Of a DNA stretch of 64,000 nucleotides, positions 55,749 to 64,000 are shown piece after piece. Under the pieces are notes generated by a model, which worked only from the letters and a program-made list of their open reading frames with translations, searched no databases and was not told where the DNA came from. Position 1 is the stretch's first letter. Each line of letters opens with the position of its first letter. The position numbers and the translations under genes were made by a program. The stretch is from NCBI RefSeq assembly GCF_946479765.1, contig NZ_CAMLHO010000012.1, positions 17,600 to 81,599 of the forward strand, in the 5' to 3' direction. This stretch comes from an uncultured Aliivibrio sp. GTDB taxonomy: Bacteria; Pseudomonadota; Gammaproteobacteria; Enterobacterales; Vibrionaceae.

Positions 55749-57029
55749 CTAAATACGAATGACTCGTACCTTATTTGCCTTATTGTTATCAACCGACAAC
55801 ACTTCAAAATTCCATTCTTGATATTGAATTGAAACTCCAATCGTTGGGACGTTACTAGTTAACCACATAAACATTCCCGTTAAGGTTTGGTAATTGGCTT
55901 CTTTTTCTTCTGGTAAAGCAGTTAAATTCAATGTGTCTTTCAATACGGTCGTTGGAATAGATCCATCTAATACCCATTCATCTTCTGAAATCTTATCAGC
56001 CCATGAATCATTCGGGTTTTCAGATTTGAACTCTCCTGCAAGCGCTTCTAATAAATCTTTTTGAGTCACTATACCTTGAGCGTCACCGTATTCATCAACA
56101 ACAAGAGCTATCTCTTCACCTGTTGTTCTTAACAACTCAAGCAGTTGACTGCCCACTTTATTTTCTAATATGGTTAAACATGGTAATAAATTGCGCATTA
56201 GCCATTTAGTTCGGTGCTCTTGATGAGACGCCTTTAACAAAAATCGAGAGGTGGTAAAACCTAATACGTTATCCATTCCACCACGGGTTACTGGATAGAT
56301 AGAATAGTCTGAACGTAATAGTTTAGATAAGTTTTCGTCCCATGATTGTTCAGTATCAAAATAGACTAATTCACTTCTTGGCGTCATTAATGAAGCCACT
56401 TTTCGGTCATCTAAATGGAAGATATTGCGCATCATGCTGTGTTCTTGTTTCTCAATCAGGCCTTGTTCTGAACTTTCATGTAATAACGCATAGATATCAT
56501 CTTCAGTAATCGATGCTTCATCCGAGCTAGAACGCCCTAATAAACGTAAGATCGCATCTGTAGAGATAGATAATAAGAATACAAAAGGTTTAGATATCAA
56601 AGCCAGTAAGCCAATAGGTCCAGCAATAATGGTTGAAATTCGTTCGGCATGGAATTGAGCGATACGCTTTGGTACAAGCTCACCAACCACAATAGAAACA
56701 TAAGTAATAATCACAACCGTTGAGATTGTTGAGATCGTCGGTGCTAGATTTACAGGTATGCCTACAGATATGATCAACTCTGACAGTGGACCAGCTAAAG
56801 CCGCTTCACCCAAAATACCATTAAGAATACCGATGACAGTGATCCCTATCTGTACGGTAGATAAAAATTGCGTTGGGTCTTCCCCTAGCTTTATCGCTTT
56901 GGCAGCAGATTTGCTTCCTTCTGCCGCTAATTTTTGTAATCGACTCTTTTTTGCTGTCATCAATGCAATTTCTGACATAGCAAACACACCATTAATCACA
57001 ATTAAAAAAAGTAAAATGGCAATATCCAA
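55749..57029 (-). CDS. CNNM/CorC-family membrane protein (DUF21-CBS-CorC)
   Basis: The 426-residue protein has an N-terminal DUF21 membrane domain (about 1-185, four hydrophobic segments; MSEIALMTAKKSRLQKLA and GELVPKRIA are typical), a CBS pair (about 200-335; MTPRSELVYFD; ALVVDEYGDAQGIVTQKDLLEAL) and a C-terminal CorC/HlyC domain. Members are linked to magnesium or cobalt transport; the older name hemolysin is misleading. Translation starts at TTG (57029) with AGAGG 6 nt upstream; no ATG fits. Confidence 0.9.
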   Translation of the reverse strand: MDIAILLFLIVINGVFAMSEIALMTAKKSRLQKLAAEGSKSAAKAIKLGEDPTQFLSTVQIGITVIGILNGILGEAALAGPLSELIISVGIPVNLAPTISTISTVVIITYVSIVVGELVPKRIAQFHAERISTIIAGPIGLLALISKPFVFLLSISTDAILRLLGRSSSDEASITEDDIYALLHESSEQGLIEKQEHSMMRNIFHLDDRKVASLMTPRSELVYFDTEQSWDENLSKLLRSDYSIYPVTRGGMDNVLGFTTSRFLLKASHQEHRTKWLMRNLLPCLTILENKVGSQLLELLRTTGEEIALVVDEYGDAQGIVTQKDLLEALAGEFKSENPNDSWADKISEDEWVLDGSIPTTVLKDTLNLTALPEEKEANYQTLTGMFMWLTSNVPTIGVSIQYQEWNFEVLSVDNNKANKVRVIRI

Positions 57030-57226
57030 TGTAAACCTCTAACTAATAAATAGACTATTACAGTTAAAATAGACTGTATTTTTATAATCTTATATTACTG
57101 ATTTACGATAAGGTCAATAATTATATTGGCCTTATTTTAAGCAATAATATTAAAAATACATATTTATGAATTAAATTAATTAATCTATTCACTATCAATG
57201 TAGGTTGTTAATATTTTAACTTAATC

Positions 57227-57772
57227 TCAATCAAGTCGCTTAATAAGTTTGGCTGGAGCTCCCCCATAGAGACAATCTGGTGGTACATCGTGATTAACCA
57301 CTGAATTTGCGGCAATGACAGATCGAGCCCCAATCGTCACCCCTTGATTAATAATTGCACTACCACCAATCCATACATCGTCTTCAACAACGATAGGTTT
57401 ACAGAAAGTTTCCCAGCGTCGGCGGCTTTGATAATCTAATGAGTGCGATGCTGTATAAAATTGAACATTAGGCGCAATCAACACATGATTGCCAATCGTA
57501 ATTGGCGCACCATCAAGCATAATTACGTTCATATTGATGAAGGTTTGATCACCAATTGAGATAGTTTTACCAAATTCACATGAAAATGGCGATTGAATAA
57601 CGCTTTGACCAAACTCATTAAGTAATTCAACTAACAGCTCGCCACGTTGCTCTTGTTCTGTCGCTTGGTTGAATGCTGATAAGGTTTGAGTTGCACGAGT
57701 TCTAATCGCATCTATCTCAAGATCTCCGCCATTGAATATGTCTCCGTTTATCATTTTCTCAAACTCTGTCAT
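57227..57772 (-). CDS. Maltose/galactoside-type O-acetyltransferase
   Basis: The 181-residue protein is a left-handed beta-helix acetyltransferase of the Maa/NodL/LacA type. It has an N-terminal helical Mac domain (MTEFEKMINGDIFNGGDLEI) and hexapeptide repeats (INMNVIMLDGAPITIGNHVLIAPNVQF, DVWIGGSAIINQGVTIGARSVIAANSVV), ending in GGAPAKLIKRL. It transfers acetyl groups from acetyl-CoA to sugars. The catalytic His is in YTASHSLDY. The acceptor is unknown. It may be cotranscribed with the upstream MATE pump gene. Confidence 0.92.
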   Translation of the reverse strand: MTEFEKMINGDIFNGGDLEIDAIRTRATQTLSAFNQATEQEQRGELLVELLNEFGQSVIQSPFSCEFGKTISIGDQTFINMNVIMLDGAPITIGNHVLIAPNVQFYTASHSLDYQSRRRWETFCKPIVVEDDVWIGGSAIINQGVTIGARSVIAANSVVNHDVPPDCLYGGAPAKLIKRLD

Positions 57773-57890
57773 TTCTTCCTCGCATAAAAAATCGAATAGC
57801 CCATTAATGAGTCTATTCGATTAGCTTTGATTAAAAAGAGTAAACGTTAGAGGTGAAAAACTTCCTCTTTTTTACCCCTTAACTTTTCAT

Positions 57891-59267
57891 CTATATATTA
57901 TTTTGATGAATAAAAACCTGTGATATTGGTAAAGGCTTTATGACCTTTTGCGCTTTTAAATGACGCCATACCATTGGGGTGATACAAATAATAAGTGCGA
58001 TATTTGAAATTGGCATGGCTAACCATACTCCATCAATACCAAACCATTTAGGTAGAATAAGTAAAAATGGCAATTGAATTATAATATTACTGATTGATAT
58101 CATCATTGCTTTCTTACCTTCATTCACAGATAAGAAGTAAATGGTTACTAACACAATAATGCCATCTAAGAACATAGCGAACAGATGATAACGAATACCG
58201 ACAATCGTTTCGGCAATTAATGACTGATCACCATTTGTAAATAAAGCCGTCGTAAATTCTGGTGAAATATTCAATATACCGACCCAAGCAACACCTGTAA
58301 TTGTGACCCACTTTAGTGCCAGTTTAAATATTTGATACACCTTCTTGTTCTCTTTTGCACCAAAGTAGTAACTGATCGGCGGTTGTGCGCCTTCAGCAAT
58401 GCCTTGAGCAAGAAGGTAATACAGCATGAATAAGTAACCGACTATCGCGTAAGCTCCTACTGTTGTTGCTGAACCATAATGCATCATTAAGGCGTTATGC
58501 ATAGCAACAACAAAACTACCGTACATGTACATGACCAGTGCCGAAGATCCTAGCATTAAAGACTGCTTTGCTTTGTTACGAGAAAACAGTACTTCTTTAA
58601 TCGACAATTGAATGCTTGAACGTTTAGTAAAGAAATAATGAATACCAAATACCGTCACAACTGCTTGAGCAATAAGGGTGGCTAGCGCTGCCCCTGATAG
58701 CCCTAAGCCCATCACACCGATAAACAAGTAATCTAGTATTATGTTTATCAATGCCCCGACAACTAGTAAAAAAGTCGCTACATTCGGTGATTCATCATTT
58801 CTTACTAGCATTGGTAAGGCGGTGGCACACGCAGTAAAGAACCCACCAAACATTAAAACATTGATGTAATCCATCGCAAACTCAAAGTTCTTACCTTCGG
58901 CACCTTGAGCGTGCAAAATATTTTCAGCAAAAAAGACGATACAAATAATCGCAATAAGGCTTAATATCACCAGTAACCAAAAGCCTGTTGTTAGTGCTAT
59001 TTTCGTTTTTTCTAATTTATTTTGGCCACGGTAAATAGACATAACGCTGCCTGTTCCCATACCAATCATGACACCAAGTGCACCTAATATACATATCGCA
59101 GGCCATGCCATGTTGATACCTGCCAGTCCTTCAAATCCGATATAGTGACCGACAAAGATCCCATCGATAATTTGATACAGTCCACTCACCACCATTGCAG
59201 CTATAGAAGGGATGGCATAACGCCAAAAAGTACGAGTAATGGATGAATCTGCATGAAATGTTGTCAT
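57891..59267 (-). CDS. MATE-family multidrug efflux transporter
   Basis: The 458-residue inner-membrane protein has twelve hydrophobic segments in two halves. MATE signatures include IPSIAAMVVSGLYQIIDGIFVGHYIGFEGLAGIN near the N-terminus, NIILDYLFIGVMGLGLSGAALAT (about 173-196) and AQGIAEGAQPPISYYFGAKE (about 290-310). It belongs to the NorM/DinF-like group with a short N-terminus and probably exports drugs by Na+ or H+ antiport. Its substrate is unknown. It leads a possible two-gene unit with the acetyltransferase. Confidence 0.92.
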   Translation of the reverse strand: MTTFHADSSITRTFWRYAIPSIAAMVVSGLYQIIDGIFVGHYIGFEGLAGINMAWPAICILGALGVMIGMGTGSVMSIYRGQNKLEKTKIALTTGFWLLVILSLIAIICIVFFAENILHAQGAEGKNFEFAMDYINVLMFGGFFTACATALPMLVRNDESPNVATFLLVVGALINIILDYLFIGVMGLGLSGAALATLIAQAVVTVFGIHYFFTKRSSIQLSIKEVLFSRNKAKQSLMLGSSALVMYMYGSFVVAMHNALMMHYGSATTVGAYAIVGYLFMLYYLLAQGIAEGAQPPISYYFGAKENKKVYQIFKLALKWVTITGVAWVGILNISPEFTTALFTNGDQSLIAETIVGIRYHLFAMFLDGIIVLVTIYFLSVNEGKKAMMISISNIIIQLPFLLILPKWFGIDGVWLAMPISNIALIICITPMVWRHLKAQKVIKPLPISQVFIHQNNI

Positions 59268-59474
59268 AATTTACCTCAGTAACAACAATGAATTGAGGCG
59301 ATTCTATGGCATAATTTAAGATTGAAAAAGTTGGTATCCATCCGATTTCCGGATACTTTGACCGTTATTAATAATGATTACTATTTTACTCTTATTGACA
59401 GTCACAAACTGTGTTATAAGCTTATGATATAGATAAATTTATATTAGTTAAATACAGAGATAAAGGCCGAAATT

Positions 59475-59918
59475 ATGGTAACTAAATGGGCAAAACGATT
59501 TTTCCAGATGGCTGAATTAGTCGGCTCTTGGAGTAAAGATCCCTCAACACAAGTGGGCGCTGTGATTACAAAGCACAACCGCATTGTGTCTGTTGGCTTC
59601 AACGGCTACCCTCATGGTGTATCAGACAGCGCAGATACTGATGATCGTGAATTAAAGTATTTAAAAACACTTCATGCGGAAGAAAATGCGATTTTATTTG
59701 CTAAGCGTGATTTAGAAGATTGCGATATTTGGGTAACCCATTTCCCTTGCCCTAACTGCGCAGCAAAAATTATTCAAACGGGTATTTCAAAAGTGTATTG
59801 CCCAGAGCAAACGGAAGATTTCTTATCTCGTTGGGGTGAGAAAATCCAGATCAGCCAAGATATGTTTTCACAAGCGGGTGTCACCGTGACATGGTTGCCG
59901 TTGGATGAGTTGAAATAA
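59475..59918 (+). CDS. Deoxycytidylate (dCMP) deaminase-like protein
   Basis: The 147-residue protein has the zinc-dependent deaminase motif LHAEENAIL (about residues 67-75; His and catalytic Glu) and PCPNCAAKI (about 96-104; two Cys ligands). The N-terminal SWSKDPSTQVGAVI and VGFNGYPHG are typical of dCMP deaminases, which make dUMP for dTTP synthesis. The pump gene is divergent upstream. A long hairpin follows the stop codon. Confidence 0.93.
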   Translation: MVTKWAKRFFQMAELVGSWSKDPSTQVGAVITKHNRIVSVGFNGYPHGVSDSADTDDRELKYLKTLHAEENAILFAKRDLEDCDIWVTHFPCPNCAAKIIQTGISKVYCPEQTEDFLSRWGEKIQISQDMFSQAGVTVTWLPLDELK

Positions 59919-59933
59919 TCTAATCAGATCCTA

Positions 59934-59980
59934 CAGTAGTCGTGAACTCACCATCATGAGATCACGACTACTGTCTCTTT
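59934..59980 (+). terminator. Terminator after the dCMP deaminase gene
   Basis: A 12-bp stem, CAGTAGTCGTGA (59934-59945) / TCACGACTACTG (59962-59973), is followed by a pyrimidine-rich tail (TCTCTTTCT) on the plus strand. It may serve both convergent genes. Confidence 0.75.
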
Positions 59981-60838
59981 CTATTCTTTATCTGCTTTTA
60001 CTGGAAATTTCACTTCATACATTTCCATAAAATCTTGTCGAATAAGTTGCTCTAGATGAGAAGCTTTCTCTGTCGGACAAAAAATCATGTAATGTACTTT
60101 TTGATCACCCATTGAGGTCGTTGAAATATGAATATGAGGCTCAGAACCCGGTAAATCGACCCCTGCATGCTTTTCTATTACGCTATTATAGCGTCTTGCT
60201 ACGTCAATAAAATCTTCACAATGAACATCTATTTTAGTCAATAAATCTGGCAACATTGGGTAAATATTAACGAAGTCTCTCACACAAATAGAAAAATTAT
60301 GATAAACATAACGCTTCATGAAATTTAGATTTTTTACTGGATAGGTAAAGAACATACTATTGGGAAGTGTCGCCGTTTTGCCTGTGTAATCGTATTGACC
60401 ATGATGCAGATCGATCTCTTGGATCACCGTTGCCATCATATTGTGTTCAATCACTTCGCCACACAAAGTACCGACTTCTATCCAATCCCCAATCCGAAAC
60501 GACCGTGAGCTTGCACGTTGAATCGAGCCAGTGAAACACAGAATAATCTCTTTCGATGCCACCACAATCGCCACAGCAATCGCGGTTACTGACAGTGCAA
60601 ATTCATTTATTTCAGATTTCCATAAAATAAATAAGATAAGAAGAATGAAACTGAACGAGCCATTTTTAGTTCTGGAGATCCATTTACGCTGATCTTCAGT
60701 TAAAAAAGCAATGTCACCTCTGATCCGTTTTACCGCAAAATGACGCAATAGAAAAATAAAGCTAATAATCAACACACTAAAAATCATTTTATGTGCTAAT
60801 AAGAAATCTATGACTAATACCAGTCTCTCCACGCTCAC
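59981..60838 (-). CDS. MscS-family mechanosensitive channel protein
   Basis: The 285-residue protein has three to four hydrophobic segments (about 17-32, 55-70, 75-95 with ALSVTAIAVAIVVASKEI as the pore-lining type helix) followed by the MscS beta domain (SFRIGDWIEVGTLCGEVIEHNMMATVI and TLPNSMFFTYPVKNL, about 115-180) and an alpha-beta C-terminal region. It should open under membrane tension to release solutes. It is monocistronic, convergent with the deaminase gene. Confidence 0.9.
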   Translation of the reverse strand: MSVERLVLVIDFLLAHKMIFSVLIISFIFLLRHFAVKRIRGDIAFLTEDQRKWISRTKNGSFSFILLILFILWKSEINEFALSVTAIAVAIVVASKEIILCFTGSIQRASSRSFRIGDWIEVGTLCGEVIEHNMMATVIQEIDLHHGQYDYTGKTATLPNSMFFTYPVKNLNFMKRYVYHNFSICVRDFVNIYPMLPDLLTKIDVHCEDFIDVARRYNSVIEKHAGVDLPGSEPHIHISTTSMGDQKVHYMIFCPTEKASHLEQLIRQDFMEMYEVKFPVKADKE

Positions 60839-60965
60839 CTCTTCTATTTACCGCTGCTTTCTAAAATCAACGGTAAATATCCCATAGGTTAGCAACAATT
60901 TCACCTTTATCTCTCTATTTTCTCGAATTTTATTCACTTTTTATAGATCAAACTTAACCAATTTA

Positions 60966-61160
60966 TTAGTAATGCGTTACGTCTGAGTATTCACCTTCAA
61001 TAATGTTTGCTTCTTTATTTACCGTATTCTCTGCTTTATTTGTGTCCATTTTTGACATAAAGAAACCAACAATACTCAACCCAATCGCAAAGAATAAGCT
61101 TGAAACTAATACAAAAAAACCAACGAACAAAGCAACAATAGTAACAAATATCTGTTTCAT
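60966..61160 (-). CDS. Small membrane protein of unknown function
   Basis: The 64-residue protein has one or two hydrophobic segments (VTIVALFVGFFVLVSSLFFAIGLSIVGFF, residues 7-35) followed by a charged tail with many Lys, Glu and Asn. GAGAG lies upstream of the ATG at moderate distance. I do not recognise the family. The overlapping frame 61036-61242 lacks membrane character and a ribosome binding site, so this frame is preferred. Confidence 0.65.
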   Translation of the reverse strand: MKQIFVTIVALFVGFFVLVSSLFFAIGLSIVGFFMSKMDTNKAENTVNKEANIIEGEYSDVTHY

Positions 61161-61475
61161 GATATGACTCTCTTTTCTGAATGAAACTCCACTCTACCAG
61201 CTCAATCTGAACAGAAGATGAACGATATTTCTCCTTCCTCACTTTATTAACTTATAATTTCCAACAGATCACCAATAAAACCAACAAAACCAACAAACCC
61301 ACATAATAATCTACAATTTCAGATGGATCACAAAATAATAATCTAAATATCTAGAATATTACTTTTAGAAACAGTTTTTGATTCGAATCAAACACTTTGG
61401 ACCAAATTAACGCACAATACACCTAAATGGTTAACCCATCTCAATTTTTAATCTTAACTTTTAAACGAGGTAATT
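61161..61475. other. 315-bp intergenic region with a 16-bp perfect palindrome
   Basis: It contains TTTGATTCGAATCAAA (61377-61392), 83 nt before yjiH, and a smaller palindrome TTTGG-A-CCAAA just after. It also contains an AAACCAAC direct repeat near 61280-61295. No gene is visible. The palindromes may be an operator of the downstream operon. Confidence 0.6.
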
Positions 61476-62213
61476 ATGACTCAATCGACCGATAAAGGTT
61501 CTAAAGTCGGTATTGGCAGCTATGTGGCATTAGCCTTCGCTGTTGTGTTCTTTTCTGGTGTAATGCAATCTAATGAATGGTATGGCGTTCTCGACTTCAC
61601 AACGCTAAATGGTTCTTTTGGACAAGTCGCTTATTCTGTATCTGAAACCGCTGATGGCGTTCAAGCTGCAACCACTTCTCTTCGCGGTAAAGGCGGTAGC
61701 GGTGCTCGTGACGGTTTCATCTTTGCATTAACACTTATTCCTACCGTTATGTTTGCATTAGGTATGATCAACGTTCTTGAGCATTACGGTGCCCTTAACG
61801 CTGCTCGTAAACTGCTTACTCCTCTTCTACGTCCTTTAATGGGTATCCCAGGTAACTCTGGTTTAGCCTTAATTGCATCTCTACAAAGTACCGATGCGGG
61901 TGCGGCAATGACGCGTCAACTAAAAGATGAAAAACATTTGACCAAGCGCGAAACTGATGTTTTCACCATGTTCCAATTCACTGCGGGTGCTGCGATTGTA
62001 AACTTCTTCTCATCTGGTGCTGTGCTATTTACGTTGACTAATCCTGATGGTTCTTTAGCAGTTCCTTCTTCTATCGGTCTTGCTGTTGTTGTGATGTTTG
62101 CCTTCAAATTTGTAGGCGCAAACTTATTCCGTATTTACCTAAATATTACTGAGGGTAAAGAAGGCCAAGACAACGATAAACAAGACAAGAAAATGACTGA
62201 GGAGACAGTATAA
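61476..62213 (+). CDS. yjiH: YjiH-like nucleoside-recognition (Gate) domain membrane protein
   Basis: The 245-residue membrane protein has a nucleoside-recognition/Gate domain (VMFALGMINVLEHYGALNAARKLLTPLLRPLMGIPGNSGLALIASLQSTDAGAA, about 94-150) like YjiH of E. coli. ACGAGGTAATT precedes the start. Its stop overlaps the yjiG start (TAATG). Together the two small Gate proteins probably form one transporter. The neighbouring M20 peptidase suggests a peptide or amino-acid-conjugate substrate. Confidence 0.88.
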   Translation: MTQSTDKGSKVGIGSYVALAFAVVFFSGVMQSNEWYGVLDFTTLNGSFGQVAYSVSETADGVQAATTSLRGKGGSGARDGFIFALTLIPTVMFALGMINVLEHYGALNAARKLLTPLLRPLMGIPGNSGLALIASLQSTDAGAAMTRQLKDEKHLTKRETDVFTMFQFTAGAAIVNFFSSGAVLFTLTNPDGSLAVPSSIGLAVVVMFAFKFVGANLFRIYLNITEGKEGQDNDKQDKKMTEETV

Positions 62214-62680
62214 TGAGCGACGTTAAAGCAAAAAAACCAATGGTGACAGACATCTTCGTTGAAGGCGCTAAAAAAGGCTGGGTTATTGCAACGACTTCTA
62301 CTGTTCCTAACGTATTAATGGCATTTGTTATCATCAAGGCGCTGCAAATTACTGGCGCGCTTGATTTAATGGGCACTCTGTTCTCTCCTATCATGGCTAT
62401 CTTTGGCTTACCGGGTGAAGCTGCTGCAGTATTAATTGGCGCATGGATGTCAATGGGTGGTGCGGTAGGTGTGGTTATCACACTGTTTGACCAAGGTATC
62501 TTAAACGGTACTCACATTGCGATTCTTGCTCCTGCAATCTACCTAATGGGCTCACAGGTTCAATACATGGGTCGCATCATGGGTCCTATCGGAACTGAAG
62601 GCCGTTACATTCCAGTAATGATTGCAATTTCAGTATTAAACGCATTTGGTGCAATGTTTGTTATGAACATGATTCTATAA
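62213..62680 (+). CDS. yjiG: YjiG-like nucleoside-recognition (Gate) domain membrane protein
   Basis: The 155-residue membrane protein resembles YjiG: VPNVLMAFVIIKALQITGALDLMGTLFSPIMAIFGLPGEAAAVLIGAWMSMGGAVGVVITLFDQGIL covers about residues 28-95. In E. coli yjiH-yjiG lie beside iadA (isoaspartyl dipeptidase); here an M20 peptidase takes that place. Its start is coupled to the yjiH stop and the peptidase gene starts 9 nt after its stop. Confidence 0.9.
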   Translation: MSDVKAKKPMVTDIFVEGAKKGWVIATTSTVPNVLMAFVIIKALQITGALDLMGTLFSPIMAIFGLPGEAAAVLIGAWMSMGGAVGVVITLFDQGILNGTHIAILAPAIYLMGSQVQYMGRIMGPIGTEGRYIPVMIAISVLNAFGAMFVMNMIL

Positions 62681-62689
62681 GGATTGACG

Positions 62690-63814
62690 ATGAATTTTTC
62701 TCTAAACGATTATCTAGAAGAGCTACGCCCACTGATTGATGTGGATTGTGGAACCTACACGGTTGAAGGCATCGAAGTGATTGCTAACCACATGGCGGCA
62801 AAATACGAAGCGATGAACGGCTGGTCTGTAAAGCGCATCGATTGTGGTAAAGCAGGTGTTGGTCTTGAAGTTCGCAACAAGCCAGACGCTGAGCATATTG
62901 ATGTAATGATGATTGGCCACATGGATACGGTTTTCCCTGTAGGTACTGCGGCTGAACGCCCAATGTCTATGGATGCTGAAAAAGCGTATGGCCCAGGGGT
63001 TTCTGATATGAAATCTGGCCTATTGAACGTGGTATACGCACTTCGTAATCTAGACCAAGCAGTATTAGATAAGCTGTCGATTTGTGTTTGCATGAATCCA
63101 GATGAAGAGACTGGCTCATTAGATTCAGTTGATTGGATCCAAGAAACGGCGAAGAAAGCGAAAAACGTATTAGTCGCAGAAGCGGCTCGTGCGAACGGTG
63201 GTTTAGTTAAAGCACGTAAAGGCATGGCTAACTACAAAGTAACGTTCAGTGGTAAAGCAGCTCATGCAGGTAATGAACCAGAAAATGGCCGCAGTGCAAT
63301 CACTGAAATGGCAAACTGGATCTTAGCAGCCAATGCAATGACGAATTTTGAATCAGGCACTACGCTAAACGTGGGTGTTGTTTCTGGTGGTGCTGGTGCT
63401 AACATTGTTCCTGATTCAGCAACAGCAGTGATTGATGTGCGTTTTTGGGATAACTCAGAATACGATCACGTTGATACTACATTAAATGGCATGACTCAAA
63501 TGCCGTTTGTTGATGGCGTTTCTATCACAGTAGAACGTGAAGCCTACAAGCCATCAATGGTGCCATCAGTACAGACTGAAGCACTAATGGCAGTGGTTGA
63601 ACAATCAGCACAAGAGCTTGAGATTGATATCAATTGGCAAGAAGTCGGCGGCGGCTCTGATGCCAACAACACGGCTATTTTAGGTATTCCAACACTTGAT
63701 GGTTTAGGTCCAATCGGCGCAGGCTTCCACAGTGCTGATGAGTACTTGCTGCTTGAGTCAATTGAACCTCGTATTAAGTTATTGATGAGTGTGTTGACGA
63801 AATTAGCTAAGTAA
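62690..63814 (+). CDS. M20-family metallopeptidase (glutamate carboxypeptidase-like)
   Basis: The 374-residue enzyme has M20 zinc signatures: MMIGHMDTVFP (His and Asp, about residues 75-85), GPGVSDMKSGL (bridging Asp), MNPDEETGS (catalytic Glu pair, about 144-152) and GGGSDANN near the C-terminus, with the dimerisation domain between (about 180-290; GKAAHAGNEPENGRSAI). It resembles carboxypeptidase G2-type enzymes that release glutamate or other amino acids. AAGGA lies 6 nt before ATG 62690; an in-frame TTG at 62684 is less likely. It is the last gene of the yjiH-yjiG operon. Confidence 0.93.
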   Translation: MNFSLNDYLEELRPLIDVDCGTYTVEGIEVIANHMAAKYEAMNGWSVKRIDCGKAGVGLEVRNKPDAEHIDVMMIGHMDTVFPVGTAAERPMSMDAEKAYGPGVSDMKSGLLNVVYALRNLDQAVLDKLSICVCMNPDEETGSLDSVDWIQETAKKAKNVLVAEAARANGGLVKARKGMANYKVTFSGKAAHAGNEPENGRSAITEMANWILAANAMTNFESGTTLNVGVVSGGAGANIVPDSATAVIDVRFWDNSEYDHVDTTLNGMTQMPFVDGVSITVEREAYKPSMVPSVQTEALMAVVEQSAQELEIDINWQEVGGGSDANNTAILGIPTLDGLGPIGAGFHSADEYLLLESIEPRIKLLMSVLTKLAK

Positions 63815-63832
63815 TATCTAGCTGATACAAAT

Positions 63833-63865
63833 AAAAACAGCGAGCCTAAATGCTCGCTGTTTGTT
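63833..63865. terminator. Terminator of the yjiH-yjiG-M20 operon
   Basis: A 10-bp perfect stem, AACAGCGAGC / GCTCGCTGTT, with a CTAAAT loop, has A/T-rich flanks on both sides and lies between convergent genes. Confidence 0.9.
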
Positions 63866-63867
63866 TA

Positions 63868-63999
63868 TTAATTCTTAGCTTCTTCAATCTTATCTTGAAC
63901 TTGTTCAAAAGCATCTGTATCCATAATACTTTCAATCTCATCTGAATAATTCATTCCTAAGTAAACACCTACAAAAATAAAAACAAGTGCAAAAATTTT
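63868..63999 (-). CDS. C-terminal end of a small membrane protein, cut by the window edge
   Basis: Forty-three residues are visible before the stop: a hydrophobic stretch (KIFALVFIFVGVYLGM) and then an acidic helical tail (MDTDAFEQVQDKIEEAKN). It continues past the right edge. The open frame ends right beside the terminator, which supports its being real. I do not recognise the family. Confidence 0.6.
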   Translation of the reverse strand, partial: KIFALVFIFVGVYLGMNYSDEIESIMDTDAFEQVQDKIEEAKN

Positions 64000-64000
64000 A

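Noticed and set aside
57108..57138. Hairpin ATAAGGTCAAT/ATTGGCCTTAT as a terminator of the acetyltransferase gene
   Set aside because: The T run is on the plus strand, while both neighbouring genes are on the minus strand; its role is unclear.
61036..61242. 68-aa frame overlapping the small membrane protein at 60966
   Set aside because: Its composition is irregular and it has no ribosome binding site; the 60966-61160 frame has a convincing membrane segment.
1..64000. tRNA, rRNA, insertion sequence or prophage
   Set aside because: None was recognised on reading both strands; no transposase, integrase or phage structural gene is visible.

Overview
The window reads as a chromosomal segment from a marine gammaproteobacterium of the Vibrionaceae, most likely the genus Aliivibrio. 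I infer this from the AT-rich base composition, the Vibrio-style put cluster (AraC regulator, PutA, a detached PutA C-terminal domain, PutP), the norR-hcp-hcr cluster, the ACR3 arsenite pump and many membrane-anchored c-di-GMP enzymes. The species is not proven. No rRNA or tRNA gene, prophage or insertion sequence was recognised.

Layout. Bases 1-5743 hold the left-truncated end of a type I-F CRISPR-Cas locus read on the minus strand: cas2-3 (partial), cas1, a WYL-domain regulator, and an array of 23 perfect 28-bp repeats plus one damaged terminal repeat (23 spacers). The array lies upstream of the WYL/cas genes in the same orientation. Bases 6000-13500 carry a small orphan gene, a glutaredoxin-like protein and the proline-use cluster. 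Bases 14000-23550 carry a PEGA/FGE-fold envelope protein, a Tas-like aldo-keto reductase, a giant AsmA-like DUF748 protein, an M15 peptidase and a TPR-GGDEF cyclase. Bases 23600-31600 carry speA-speB (agmatine to putrescine), HMG-CoA reductase, lipocalin Blc, an LRR-kinase fusion and astB. Bases 31800-36900 carry a Fur-box-preceded heavy-metal exporter candidate, a thiol-redox set (AraC/GyrI regulator, DsbA-like, YghU) and an aminotransferase.

Bases 37000-48700 carry an M14 carboxypeptidase, arsR with acr3, the nitric-oxide response unit norR/hcp/hcr with visible NorR-type sites and a sigma-54 promoter, a YhcH-family protein, an AraC regulator and a YiaW/YiaV-like pair. Bases 48800-55600 carry a long RecX-like gene preceded by an 8-bp tandem repeat, an ABC transporter pair, and a tightly coupled DGC-DGC-PDE unit. 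Bases 55700-64000 carry a CNNM/CorC protein, an acetyltransferase, a MATE pump, dCMP deaminase, an MscS channel, a yjiH-yjiG-M20 peptidase operon and the end of one further small membrane protein.

The strongest items for a second look are: the detached PutA C-terminal domain gene; the octanucleotide repeat 18 nt from the recX-like start codon; the WYL regulator between the CRISPR array and cas1; the GATGT-N7-ACATC sites with the sigma-54 promoter at norR/hcp; the duplicated unknown sensor domain of the c-di-GMP operon; and several palindromes or direct repeats in intergenic regions. I found no clearly new multi-gene system; most genes belong to known families.
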